Shown here piece after piece: positions 1 to 9,900 of a stretch of 64,000 nucleotides of DNA (position 1 is its first letter; the number at the start of each line of letters is the position of its first letter). Location of the stretch: NCBI GenBank assembly GCA_037954325.1, contig JBBMNZ010000027.1:4753501-4817500 (forward strand), read 5' to 3'. The notes beneath the pieces are model-generated. The model was not told where the DNA came from. It searched no databases and saw only the letters and a program-made list of their open reading frames with translations. This stretch comes from Fistularia commersonii. Its lineage: Eukaryota; Chordata; Actinopteri; Syngnathiformes; Fistulariidae. A program made the translations under genes and the position numbers.

Positions 1-331
1 AGAGATTACTGTAAAGAAAAGAACACCGTCTCACAGATGACAAAGACGGAGGAGGATGTCAGCCACCATTAGTTTTTATATCCTTGGGCATGGATTTTCA
101 AAACCATAAATTGAGAGCAGGGTCTTTGAACCATGCAGACAGACTTTTAACCATAGTCCAGATTTACATACAGGGCCCTTTGCTAAAGTGATAGAAATAT
201 ATTAAGACAGCATAAAACATATTTGGAAATTTGGTTTGCCTGGATCTTGGCCCAGTTAGCCAAAGAGAGCCTTGCAAGTTTAGGCTTCAGAATTCATGAC
301 AGCATAGGTGCAGAATTTACATGCGACTTAC
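1..331 (-). other. gse1: intron 15 of gse1 (partial)
   Basis: Non-coding sequence after the exon 15 donor. I looked for the terminal exon, which in human begins ELRSQKQK, and did not find it here. No repeat or RNA gene is apparent. Confidence 0.7.
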
Positions 332-435
332 CCCCATGCTATGAGACAGCTGCTCAGCAGTTAGACTGAGGTTGTAGTTTTGAGCTTCTAATCGTCGACA
401 CTGGCTTTGCAACACTTGTCGCTCCAAACTTTGCT
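332..435 (-). CDS. gse1: gse1 exon 15 (C-terminal coiled coil)
   Basis: The 104 bp exon runs from acceptor CCCCAG|AGCAAAG to donor GGG|GTAAGT, entering in phase 1 and leaving in phase 0. It encodes residues about 1174-1208, EQSLERQVLQSQ followed by CRRLEAQNYNLSLTAEQLSH, nearly identical to human GSE1. The leucine spacing and charged residues fit the first half of the C-terminal coiled coil that gives the protein its name; the second half is in the missing exon. Confidence 0.94.
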
Positions 436-993
436 CTGGGGTCCACGATGGAACATGGGAACAGAAAACGGACAGAAAAACAAGTTTGAGGGTTGAGAAC
501 AGCAAATACAATTCATTTGTATAATGACGCCAGTCTACGAATTAAACAGATGAAACGAAGATGATCTACCACAAGCTAGAAGATCACAGTATCAATTATG
601 ATTGTAATGTGATCGTTCCTCGTTGCTTTACCTGTCTTTATTTACTTATTTGATTTGATCTTCCTTCAGCCGAAGGGAATATTCAAATCTTTGTACTTTT
701 TAAGACCTTAAAACACTTTATAGCCTCAACTTTGACATTTCATATTTTATTTGTATTTCTTATTCTCGCTCCTTCCTACTATTATCTATTATTGTTATGT
801 TTTACTTGAAACTCTGGCACAACAATTTCCTTCGGGATAAATAAAGTTATTCTTATTTTTCTTTAATTATGAACTTCAACAATGAGATGTCAATCGTCAA
901 GTTGAGGTTTTCAAACCCTCATATAACTAGAATAGCAAAGCCACAAAAAAGCCATGGCTGTTTATTTGAATGTGTTTATGAGTGGCTTCATAC
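436..993 (-). other. gse1: intron 14 of gse1
   Basis: AT-rich 558 bp intron. About a third of it is a LINE 3' tail in plus orientation (annotated separately). Nothing else stands out. Confidence 0.8.
691..860 (+). mobile_element. LINE 3' tail, copy 1
   Basis: The segment starts TTTGTACTT and ends CAATTTCCTTCGGGATAAAT plus AAAGTTATTC. It matches base for base over long stretches with the segment at 1861-2036, and its last 35 or so bases recur at 7345-7392. The conserved end of the form GGGATAAATAAAGTT followed by a simple repeat is typical of 3' ends of fish non-LTR retrotransposons and SINEs that borrow such tails. The exact family is not identified. Confidence 0.65.
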
Positions 994-1332
994 CTTCAAC
1001 ATATTCCTGATAGGCTTCAAATATTGACTCAATCCCCTGCCACTTGGGAACTGACACCTCCTCCTCCTCCTCTTCATCCTCTTCTTCGTCTGAATCTTCC
1101 GAGCCAGACAGGTCCTCCCTTGTCCCTGAGGCCTCCCGATGAATGGGTGCCGAGTGCTGCCCGTTGGGCTGGGGGTGAACATGTGTGTGAGGGTGAGGAG
1201 ATGGATGTGCGTTTGTGAGAGACTGCGAATGAAGCTGAGGCGGCCGCCCGGAGGGGCTCTGTAGCTCTGGAATGTTATAATGGACAGAGGACTCCTGGAG
1301 GGGGGAGGACTCAGACAACCCTGGGGTTCCAC
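994..1332 (-). CDS. gse1: gse1 exon 14 (His/Pro-rich and acidic)
   Basis: The 339 bp exon has acceptor CTACCTTTTAG|GTGG and donor GAAG|GTATGA, phase 1 at both ends. It encodes residues about 1061-1174. In order: a Ser/Pro linker, SSVHYNIPELQSPSGRPP (human has SVHYNIPELQSSS), a His/Pro-rich run around AHPSPHPHTHVHP, a pure acidic tract SDEEEDEEEEEEV, then KWQGIESIFEAYQEYVE, which leads into the coiled coil. Joining to exon 15 restores EYVE-EQSLERQ, matching human EHIE-EQNLERQ. Confidence 0.95.
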
Positions 1333-2509
1333 CTAAAAGGTAGGGAGAAGAGAGAATCGTTAAATATTCAATCAATATTCCCATGAACCCAAGTTGTTTA
1401 TTGAACGACAATCAAGTCATTTGGGCATCTTGGGAATTTCTGAATTGTTTGATTTTTTTGGACCTCGTTGTCAGCTCAGTAACACTGTAATGATCATTTT
1501 CAAAGCTCTGATCTCAAAAGGGCAATCTTAATGAATAACTAACAGGGGTCTGACAGTGCATTTCAGATAAGATGCTCTTAATGTTACTTGAACTTAAATT
1601 TAAGGCCATTGATGCACTACAAACGACATTAATGACAAACATTTTGATCCTAAAAAGGAAACCACAGAGAGGATGAGAACCTTTAAATAGAACATATTGG
1701 TAGGAACGTTAGCCTTTTAGGAAACCAAATAAGAATGAAAGGCATTTAAAGAGACTGTATGAAGCTATAATTACACAAATAGTATATTTTCATGTTTTAG
1801 ACGGTTATTTTCTAGAAAAATTCACAGTTCAAAGTTAAGATGCCAAAAGACATGTCAACTTTGTACTTAAGCCCCTAAAACACTTGATAGCCTTAACCTT
1901 GACAATTTATATTTCATTGTATTTCTTATTCTTCCTCCTTCCTACTATTATCTATTACTGTTATGTTTTTGCTTGAAACTCTGGCACAACAATTTCCTTC
2001 GGGATAAATAAAGTTGTTCTCATCTCATCATCTCTCAACTTCACAATATGGCAGTTTGACAGTGAGAGATCCGGGTACGCACACACTGATGAGGTCCTGT
2101 GAGGGGATTTTGTGCACTGTGAGGGGATTCTGGAAATAATATTCATTTTGAGATGAATAAAGATTAACCTAGGGAGCTGGATTATGGTGGTCATTGATTT
2201 TGATCCACCTTTGATCAAAAATGCATTTGCAAATTAACACATCGGGCATTACACATTTGAAAGTTTTGCCTGGCTTAGAATGTGGCAGGGAGTGATGAAC
2301 CAGGCAGGACAAGCCAGTGAGCTGGTAAGAAACAAATTGCTCTATTGAACCAGTTCTCCAGGTTTTGTGATATTATCTAGGGCTAGACTCCTGATGAAAT
2401 CCTGAGGATTATAATGTAAATGCATTTCTAGTTGTATTTTTAGCGACACACTATATTTCTCTGATTCTCATTAGTGAACTCAGTTAAGGCCTAGACGCCT
2501 TTGGCTGAC
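1333..2509 (-). other. gse1: intron 13 of gse1
   Basis: AT-rich intron of 1177 bp with the second LINE tail at 1861-2036. Just beyond it (about 2095-2135) is a short imperfect duplication of CTGTGAGGGGATT. No other feature is seen. Confidence 0.75.
1861..2036 (+). mobile_element. LINE 3' tail, copy 2
   Basis: The second copy of the element at 691-860, in the same orientation. It shares TTGTACTT, CTACTATTATCTATTA, CTTGAAACTCTGGCACAAC and the GGGATAAATAAAGTT end, and finishes in a short CTCAT tandem. Scattered substitutions and small indels show the copies are old. Confidence 0.65.
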
Positions 2510-2884
2510 CTTTGTGTTTCTGCAGAGCCTTCTGTGTCGACTGCAGCACAGACTCATGGAACTGTTGGGCAAATTGCTCTGGAGTGAAACTGTCCCAAGG
2601 TTTGGTACGTCCGTTCACGCTGTGAAGACCTTCTTTGACCTGCAGGGGGAGTGGGGGCCGCAAGCTGTTCAACAGGCTTGAGTTTCTCTTAGAGAGATGC
2701 CCCTCGCTGGGTCCCCGGGTCTTGTCTGGGTAGACAGCTGGAGAAGGGGGTTCCTTTGGTCTTAATGTGTCCCCGAGGGCTGTTGGATGGTCGTTGGGGG
2801 ATGCTGGGTGATTTGATGAGGGGCTGTGGGGTCTGACGCTGTGGTGGTCTTCGGATTCAGAGGCAGGTTGAGAAAATGCAGAAT
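2510..2884 (-). CDS. gse1: gse1 exon 13
   Basis: The 375 bp exon has acceptor CATTTGCAG|ATTCTGC and donor AAAG|GTCAGC, phase 1 at both ends. It encodes residues about 936-1061. The first two thirds is a Ser/Pro-rich linker with low similarity to human. The end is strongly conserved: VNGRTKPWDSFTPEQFAQQF then HESVLQSTQKALQKHK, against human TNGKSKPWEPFVAEEFAHQF and the same HESVLQSTQKALQKHK. The donor GTCAGC is weak; without splicing, the frame ends after QPKASRP at a stop near 2485. Confidence 0.95.
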
Positions 2885-2997
2885 CTGCAAATGTTTGAGC
2901 ATGTGTTAGATCTGATGAGGTCCACAAATAATTAAACAAATTTAACACAAACGGTAATGAGAAAGTTTTTTTTTTTTTAAATTAGTAGGGATCTCAC

Positions 2998-3111
2998 CAG
3001 GGTTCTGCGCTGAAGGACTCTTACATAGAGGATGGGGGGCGTGTCTTATAGTATCTAAGGTTATGTTCTTCTTTTTAATAGCTTGCAGCAGCTCCACCAC
3101 CTTTTCATTGT
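2998..3111 (-). CDS. gse1: gse1 exon 12
   Basis: The 114 bp exon runs from acceptor GTCTTTTAG|ACAATG to donor CCTG|GTGAGA, phase 1 at both ends. It encodes residues about 898-936. NEKVVELLQAIKKKN corresponds to human KERLVEMLRAMKQK, a short amphipathic segment, and is followed by a poorly conserved Ser/Pro/His-rich stretch. The splice to exon 11 gives QQRR-D-NEKVVELL, in register with human EKRK-D-KERLVEML. Confidence 0.9.
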
Positions 3112-4602
3112 CTAAAAGACAAACAAAAAGCAAATACATAATAATAAATTAGAGGTATTACTACGTGATCAATAGTCACCATTGCAATTGCATCAGTCAT
3201 CCAAGTCACGGTCCAATCTTATCATGACAGGACTCATCTGAAAGGCTTCCTCAGTTCTAAAGAGTCAACATTCCATGTCTGTTCATTTTTTCTTTTCGTG
3301 CGAGTGTATGAGGAGGCTGAGTGCGTTCTGACAACATAGGAATCTGTGTTGCCATCTATAGGCGGACAACAGAACGAAGACTAGTGGACTGGGTTTGCTT
3401 CTGCTGACTGCCCCAAATCATTTTGTGTATATGTACATAACTGTCTGCGCATGTTGCAAGGTTCTCCTTCCAAACCAGGCAAATGTTGAGTGCTCCAGTA
3501 TATATTCATTGCTAAATACACACTGCTTATTACAGCCAAGATAATTCTGGGTCGACCAACATAAACCTAATTGCTTTTATGCAAACTGTGATTGCTTTGT
3601 CACCGTGACACAGAAAACTGCCACATGAAAATCAAGCTTACATTAGCAACCGGAGCTAATGGTGGGGGGTGAAATAAAGCAACTCATGCTGCATCCAAAA
3701 TGAGCAATCAAAACACTTTATTATGCGGTGAATAATATTGTGTTTGTTTGTAACCAGACTGATGAAATCAAATTAGTGACTGTCTGACAGACTGTGAACA
3801 ATTTACCGCTGGAAGTTAACATCAAATACATTTTTCATGACATAAATTAAAGACAACAGCTGTGCTGTGCTTTCAGAGAAATAATAACCCAAGGTAAAAT
3901 ATGTAGCTTTCTAAAAACAGCACATTGACATCTGTGGTGCAACCCCGACTGTGCCTGACTCTGCCTCCTCGCCACACACTGATCAGAGGAGAGGAGTGTG
4001 TCGGTGGGTGTCTGGCAAAAATCCCTAGTGGGGATTGGTGAAGTGGTTTAAATAACTGGAGGACATCAAGGGCTCACACTGAAAGACCCCCAAATGGGAC
4101 TTTGACTTGGGAGTGGCTGCATGAAGGAGCGACATCTTGTGGTAAAATGTAGTAAAGCGCCTGACTCAACTTTCCTGTTTATAACATGGGAATTTCAATT
4201 TGGTATAATCGGTTTTGTGAGGATGTGAGCACGCATGTTAACTAGACACGGTGTAAAACAGTGAAGTGAACAGTGAAGCCGCGGACTGAGAGACATCACA
4301 CTTTTTGAGAGTTAAAATATCATTCTCCTGTATTCTGTTCAAATGTGATTCGGAAATCTATTGTGTTTAGTGTAATGTAATGTTTTTTTCATGGGCATGT
4401 AAATTCTTTATTAAAACATAAGTAGTTAATTTGATTGTAAATGGCCTTGAAATGTTGAAATTTCAAGGGTAATACATACAGTCTTGTATTTAGAAGAAAA
4501 GCTAGGCAAAGCTAAGAGTTATTCTAAAACAATTGGATGGGTTTGAATTCTTGCTCCGTGAGAAGGGGCTCAGTCTTTTGCTTTCCATACCAATGCTCTT
4601 AC
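3112..4602 (-). other. gse1: intron 11 of gse1
   Basis: 1491 bp of intron. I see no coding exon, microsatellite or recognisable transposon in it. Confidence 0.7.
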
Positions 4603-4867
4603 CTCTTCGCTGCTGTTGGGTCACATGGGAAAGCCTGAACATGGTGAGGAAGCGCTTCTTTTCCTCGAGCTCCGGTGCTCGGTCCATCTCCTCGGGGGTA
4701 AATCGTGTGCTGAGTTGCGGAGGTGGAGGAGTGCGTTTTGATTGTAGGGCAGCTGGTGAGGGGCTGCGCTCCCTGAGCATCCTCCTCCTCTTCCTTCTCT
4801 TTTGCAGCACTAGTTCCTCACGCCGGACCAGAGTTGTCAGGCCAAACATTCCCAGGAAGTCCAATTT
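4603..4867 (-). CDS. gse1: gse1 exon 11 (basic NLS-like region)
   Basis: The 265 bp exon has acceptor TGAGCAG|AAATTGG and donor AGAG|GTAAGAG, entering in phase 0 and leaving in phase 1. It encodes residues about 810-898. KLDFLGMFGLTT is followed by the basic run QKRRKRRRMLRERSPSP, identical to human apart from flanks and a strong candidate nuclear localisation signal. Then comes LSTRFTPEEMDRAPELEEKK and RFLTMFRLSHVT, against human LSTRYSPDEMNNSPNFEEKK and KFLTIFNLTHIS. The two FLxxFxLTT/FLTxFxLSH segments look like an internal repeat of one helical motif. Confidence 0.96.
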
Positions 4868-4974
4868 CTGCTCAGAGGTGCAATCAAACGGTTTTACTGG
4901 GATATTTTGTCACGTACGCCTGTCTGAGTTTCCATTATGGAAAAGAGACACATATGTGTTGGCAGACATTTTAC

Positions 4975-5087
4975 CTCGGTGGAGTCGTCCAGCTTGAGCG
5001 GGGGCTGATCTGCTACCCTCCTGAGATGTGCCCTGACCTCCTCTTCATCACTCTCATCATATGAGTCATCCAGCTCATAGTAGTAAC
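4975..5087 (-). CDS. gse1: gse1 exon 10
   Basis: The 113 bp exon has acceptor TTTCTGCAG|GTTACTAC and donor ACCGAG|GTAAAA, entering in phase 1 and leaving in phase 0. It encodes residues about 772-809, GYYYELDDSYDESDEEEV then RAHLRRVADQPPLKLDDSTE. Human is almost the same here, so this is one of the most conserved blocks of the protein. The Tyr/acidic cluster has no assigned function that I know of. The exon is open in its coding frame only and has no internal ATG, so a simple ORF search misses it. Confidence 0.95.
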
Positions 5088-5229
5088 CTGCAGAAAGACA
5101 CAGATGTCACTCTGAGTCCTTACATCTCCATCTCCTTGTATAAAGATGACTGATAAATGAACATAATGGATTAAAACGCAAGACGGCATGCAGTGACAAT
5201 CACTTCCAAAAGTGAGCGAGGATGAGCAC

Positions 5230-5849
5230 CTTTCTCCCTGGCTTCCCTTCTCCTCTTTTCTTCGAGGTCCAGCTTACTGACAGGTCTCCGATGCTGCTGC
5301 AGAAGCTCGTCATAGATCAGCGTTGTTTCTGAAACCATTCCAACTGAGGACACTTGACCCATTCCCACTCCTTGTCCCTGTCGACTGTGCCCTTGGTGTA
5401 CCTGAAGATTCTTCAGTCCAACATTGCTTTTCACAACTCCCTCAAGCTCATATTGGCTAGAGAGAGGCAGTGATGCCGCCCTCTGGCTAAAGAAGGACCG
5501 GGTAGATTTCTCCAGATCCGCAAGGAATGTGCTGGGCTCAGGGAGGCCGGGAGGACCTCTCAGTTGGGTATACTTTTCGATTGCCGCACCTTCTCTCCTT
5601 CTGGACCCGTCCTCATATTTGGAGGGCCCGGGGGGCAGACGACTGAGCTCATAGTGTCCCATCCCTGAGGGCTCATGGTTACGCCTAGACTCTGAGGTGG
5701 TTTCTATAAGGGATGCAGGATTCCAGAGGGTGGTTGGGGGCGGAGGGTGGTGTTCACGTGGTGGCTGAGAAGGTTTTGGGGAGATGAGAGGTGGTGGGGC
5801 CCCCAAGAGAGGATGGAGGTCCCGGGTTCCTGGTTCTTGGTGATTTGGT
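5230..5849 (-). CDS. gse1: gse1 exon 9 (largest exon)
   Basis: The 620 bp exon has acceptor TATCTCTAG|ACCAAATC and donor AAAG|GTGCTC, entering in phase 2 and leaving in phase 1. It encodes residues about 565-772. Landmarks are HQEPGTRD, APPPLISPKP, TALWNP-type TTLWNPASLIE, FLADLEKSTRSFFSQRAASL (human FLAELEKSTQTILGQQRASL) and YDELLQQHRRPVSKLDLEEK with RRREAREKG. The middle is Pro/Gly/Ser-rich and diverged. The basic helix at the end runs into the conserved exon 10 block. The donor is weak; reading through it adds about 20 residues before a stop near 5171. Confidence 0.95.
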
Positions 5850-6162
5850 CTAGAGATACAATTCAAACAAAGACCATCTATTGTTAGATAAGCACAACAG
5901 TGTCCGTATCGCTTAAAACCCGAAAGACATGTTTTCAGCCATACATGCACATGCACTGACACAGCACAGTCCTCATGTGGCTTTTATATTCCCCTTTATC
6001 CTTCTCAGAATGTCTGTGGGGTGGTGTGTCTGTACAAAACAGTGTTATCAAGCATAGACAGAGTTGCCCAGAGCACATGGAGAATTGGGCCAAGGCACAC
6101 AGTCCTCTGGACATACAGGGCCATTTTGGGTCTATCATGCCCCTGTAGTATGGCATGTACAC

Positions 6163-6217
6163 ATGCAAAGACACGCACACACGCACGCACGCATGCACGC
6201 ACACGAGCACAGACACA
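6163..6217. repeat. imperfect (CA)/(CACG) microsatellite
   Basis: Alternating purine-pyrimidine tract of ACGCACAC units with CATG interruptions. It produces several spurious open frames rich in His/Thr/Arg. Confidence 0.8.
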
Positions 6218-7344
6218 CAAAGTTCAGTGAGTGTGTTGTTGGGGTAGAGTCAAGTCAAGAAGAAATATTTTTTCAAAAGATAGTCAGAAAAGGAAGGGTG
6301 TAATAAAGGAAGGGTAAGATGTTTTGTCTGAAAAGGAATCACAGTAAGTGATGACAGGGCGAGGAAGAATATATACTGTGGATGGGGAGAAAAGTAACAG
6401 AGTGATTGTACAGAAGTGTGAAGGAAGCAAAAACTATGAGGAAGAGATAAAGCCAGGTGGCTCATACAGACAGTCCAGGACATCTTTCCAAAGCGTCTTG
6501 GCAGCAGAGCACACTGCCTGACCAGTTAAATGATCTTTTTCCCCTATTTGTGTTTGAATGTCTATGTGTGAGGGAGCAAATATGTGTTATCTGCAATCTG
6601 CAGCCAGTACACTGTGATGCTGCGATTATAGCATTGGGTCAGTGTTACCTATGTGTATCTCTACTGTCCTACCAGTTCAGCATTAACAGAAAAAAAAGCC
6701 AACAACCCTCACTTCATCTCATACAACACAAACACAGGCGCAGTAACAATTGAGGGTAAGTAGGGGGCTTATGCTGTGCAAGGTTGAGAGGATTAGCTGA
6801 GAATTAGCCTTTGTGTATCTTTGCCTTTCCACCTGCTGCCTGTTTGAAACCTCTACCCAAAACTCATGAAACAGCAGTCACCAGGACCACACGCTAGACT
6901 CCAGAGTCTGTATTAACACCTCATCAAAGCTGTCTTTTTGCCTGCGTGTCAGGCCTTGAAGTTGGCACGGACAGAAATAGAGTAGACGCAATACTTCTGA
7001 CAGGGTTGATCTATTTTATAGTTTCACTAAAAAGAAAATCCATAGCTTGTCAGCCTTTGAGGCTTCAAAACACAGGTTTCACTGTCCCTATCAGGCAAGT
7101 AGAGACAGACAGCCAATCCCCCAGAAAACCTGGGCAAAATTGGCGAGTCCATGAGTTTATGGTTAAATGGTGCTGTGGTGGGGACCAATTGTCCATCAAT
7201 ATCAAATAAAATGGCTAAAACCACCCCAGGAAAGCCAAAACGAACTTTGACCATAAGGGTCTTTTAAAGAATAGTTCCCAAAATGATAACCAAAGTAAAA
7301 CAATTATATATTTAATCACGTGAGCATGATGTCCATATGTAGGT

Positions 7345-7392
7345 GACAACAATTTCCTTCGGGATAAATAAAGTTGTTCTCATCTCATCTCA
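7345..7392 (+). mobile_element. LINE 3' tail, copy 3 (short)
   Basis: Only the terminal part is present: ACAACAATTTCCTTCGGG, then ATAAATAAAGTTGTTCTCAT and CTCATCTCA. It matches copy 2 exactly through the GTTGTTCTCATCTCA end. Severe 5' truncation is usual for LINE insertions. Confidence 0.6.
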
Positions 7393-7578
7393 ATTGATGG
7401 CACATTGCTATAATGCTAAATATTAATTGTGAAAAGGTAGAATTACACTCTTATTCTCACTCAAATTTGATTCAAGTTAAGATGTTGGGTGATAAAACTA
7501 GCCTCCAAGAATGAAGAAAACATCTTTAATAATAACGTGTATTATGCAATTAATACATCTTTACAACAGTATCCTCAC

Positions 7579-7909
7579 CTGAGTGTGTCTGTCCTATGAT
7601 CTTGCGTGTCACCTGTTCGTCCCAAATCCAGGTGCTGCTCCAGAACCTGCTGGCGGAATTCAGACACTTGGTACTGACGATCCGCCTTCTCTTGCCGCAA
7701 CTTGCGTTGCCTCGCCAACCATCTCTCCTCCTCGTTGTTTCTCTGGGAGATTAATGAGGAAGAGAGAGCCGTCCCCACAGTACTGGGACCCAGGTAAAGG
7801 CCGTGGCCAGAGATTAGACCAGGGACTGCATGATGTGATTGTACCATTGCGGAGTGGAGTCCTGGTGGGACTGGTTTAGGGGCTGGAAGGGCGGGCTCTT
7901 TGGTTTTGT
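7579..7909 (-). CDS. gse1: gse1 exon 8 (conserved charged helix)
   Basis: The 331 bp exon has acceptor TTCCATAG|ACAAAACC and donor CTCAG|GTGAGG, entering in phase 1 and leaving in phase 2. It encodes residues about 455-565. It begins KTKEPALPAPKPV, continues HHAVPGLISGHGLYLG, and then the conserved helix QRNNEEERWLARQRKLRQEK and QVSEFRQQVLEQHLDLGR. Human has QRTNEEEKWLARQRRLRQEK and QVSEFRQQVLEQHLDMGR. The exon extends upstream of the first in-frame ATG; the 5' part is fixed by the KxK...APKPV match and the acceptor. Confidence 0.95.
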
Positions 7910-8018
7910 CTATGGAATAGGAGGAGGATCATTGTTAAAAAGCTTTCATGAAACATTAATATGGCAAATGCTTATATGGTGAGAGTTCGTGGAGGCTGAC
8001 AAGGAAACAATCACACAC

Positions 8019-8401
8019 CAGCCCGATTAGGGGTGAGTCTCTCAGGCTTGGTTCGGTCCTCCTGCCCCCTCATGGCATGGAGCTCAGACATGTAGTGGCT
8101 CTCCATAGCCTTGGATGCCTGCAACTCTTTATCCCTCAGTGCTCTCTCTTTTTGCCTCTCCAACTCTTTTTCTCTTTCCCTTTCTCTCTCCTTTTCCCGT
8201 TCCCTCTCGCGCTCCCGTTCTCGCTCGCGCTCTCTCTCCCTTTCCAGCTCTCTTTCTCTCTCTCGTTCTCTCTCCCGCTCTTTCTCTCGCTCTGCCTCCC
8301 GCTCCCGCTCTCGCTCCTTCTCGCGCTCGCGTTCTCGCTCCCTCTCCCTCTCCCTTTCCCTCTCCCTCTCTCGCTGCCGCAGCTCATCCTCCAGCTGAAG
8401 T
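8019..8401 (-). CDS. gse1: gse1 exon 7 (long Arg/Glu repeat helix)
   Basis: The 383 bp exon has acceptor CATTTCCAG|ACTTCAG and donor GCTG|GTGTGT, entering in phase 2 and leaving in phase 1. It encodes residues about 327-455. After LQLEDELRQ comes roughly 85 residues of nearly pure RE/ER/EK dipeptides, expected to form a stable single alpha-helix or coiled coil. It ends ELQASKAMESHYMSELHAMR and ERLTPNRA, matching human ELLAAKAL...AELHGLRG and EQLTPTRA. The DNA is a purine-rich degenerate hexamer repeat, so length variation by replication slippage is likely. Other frames through the repeat are open and are artefacts. Confidence 0.96.
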
Positions 8402-8530
8402 CTGGAAATGAAAGTCGACAGGGAAAGAGAGGTAGAAAAAAAAAAAGAGGACAACAAAATTAGAGTGGACAATTTATGTCGTTATGCATTCCGTGCTCGA
8501 GTATTGCTATGTGAATAAAGAAGAGTATAC

Positions 8531-8698
8531 CTTTCTGACTGCAGTGCAGACAATGAAGGGTGTGTGAAGTCCCCAGGGAAGCGGACCCCTGGTATGTGCA
8601 TGTGAACTGCAGAGGGATGGATGGGGGGTAAAGCTCCCCCTGCTGGCAGTGGGTAGAAAGGTGACCTCAAAGCAGAAAGGCAGAATGGGTCATCCATC
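8531..8698 (-). CDS. gse1: gse1 exon 6
   Basis: The 168 bp exon has acceptor CTCTCCTAG|GATGGATG and donor GAAAG|GTATAC, phase 2 at both ends. It encodes residues about 271-327. MDDPFCLSALRSPFYPLP matches human MDDSYCLSALRSPFYPIP, then LPPIHPSAVHMHIPGVRFPG and SLSALQSER. At the junction with exon 7 the fish reads SER-LQLEDEL, whereas human has about eight extra residues between SER and LQMDEEL. Confidence 0.95.
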
Positions 8699-9900
8699 CT
8701 AGGAGAGGATTGCAATCAAAAAAAAAGAGAGTCAGCCTCCCCTTGTGAGAGCACCATGTTCTCTTTCATTAACCTGTGTGCCACCTGCCTAAAGAAGTGA
8801 CATCACAGTGCACTGCATCTATCAGAAAGCAGAAGCGTCTGTCAGCTAACCTGACAAGCTTGCAGGGACCGTACAGCTGTACAACTGTGTGTCTGTTTTG
8901 TGTGTCTATGTCTATGATGGCTGAAGCACATCCCATCATTTAATCCATTATAATGCAAAGTGTGATGGGGGCAACAGTCCTCTGATCTCACCGGGCTGAC
9001 AGAGCAAGGGACATGCAGTCTGTGTGATACGCCAACACAAATCTCTGGTAGGCATCTGAGCCTAGTCTTTGCTCGAAATGTCATGCGTGCGAGAATACAT
9101 TTTTTGTGTGATATGTAAAATAAATCATCTTTTCTTTTTGGAACATTTTTGTGTGCGGATTTCTTTCAAAACTCTACTGACATACCAAAGAAAGCAGGCC
9201 CTTTGACGCACATGCACACAGGCCCAAGCACACGGGTATACACAGACACACTCACAAAATAACATGTACTTATGGTTTAATGAAATAAAAAAAATGATAA
9301 TTCCTACATTTCACTAGATGGAATTTTCTCTGGGAGCTACAGCAAGGGTGCAGAAACATGCTCTGGATAAAGTTTAACTGGTAAACCCAACAAGGGGTTT
9401 TCTTACAACTCTTTTACTGAGTGTAAACTGGTTGGGCTGAGTCAAGGAAATGTGTACTTCCTACTAAGTGCCCTGCTTTAGGCAGCTTCAACAGATATAA
9501 ATGTATTTTTGAAATAAATACCTTAAGATTTGGAGTTCCCCTAGGTTTTTTTAGTAGCCCGTCAGGGAACAAACTACTTAAAAGCTTTCCATTAGAATAC
9601 AGTCTTTTGCTTGAAATTATTCTCTGCTATGTCCTTCCATACTGATAGCTCAAGTTTCGTCACTGGTTTCTCTGCAAAGATGATTTACTGCAAAGAACTC
9701 CACCCCTTTACACCATCAAAAAACATTAAAAAATATATTTAACCGCTGGGAACATGAATTCAGAGTCAGCTAAATGCTGATATGTTTACTGCTGAGTCTT
9801 TGCAATAAAAAACACCTCAGTCATATGCACTGGCTTGCACAATTTGCTCTCAGAGGAAATGGGTGCCAAGTCAACAAAACCAGCTGATGGAGAGGCTTAC
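8699..9900 (-). other. gse1: intron 5 of gse1
   Basis: 1202 bp of intron with no recognisable coding or repeat feature beyond a brief CA-rich run near 9190-9260. Confidence 0.7.

Larger units (their letters stand above)
5850..7578 (-). other. gse1: intron 8 of gse1
   Basis: 1729 bp of intron with an imperfect CA/CACG tract at about 6163-6217 and a short LINE 3' tail at 7345-7392. No coding segment was recognised. Confidence 0.75.

Noticed and set aside
8077..8463. Plus-strand frames rich in Ser/Leu/Phe/Arg over exon 7
   Set aside because: Antisense shadows of the Arg/Glu repeat in gse1.
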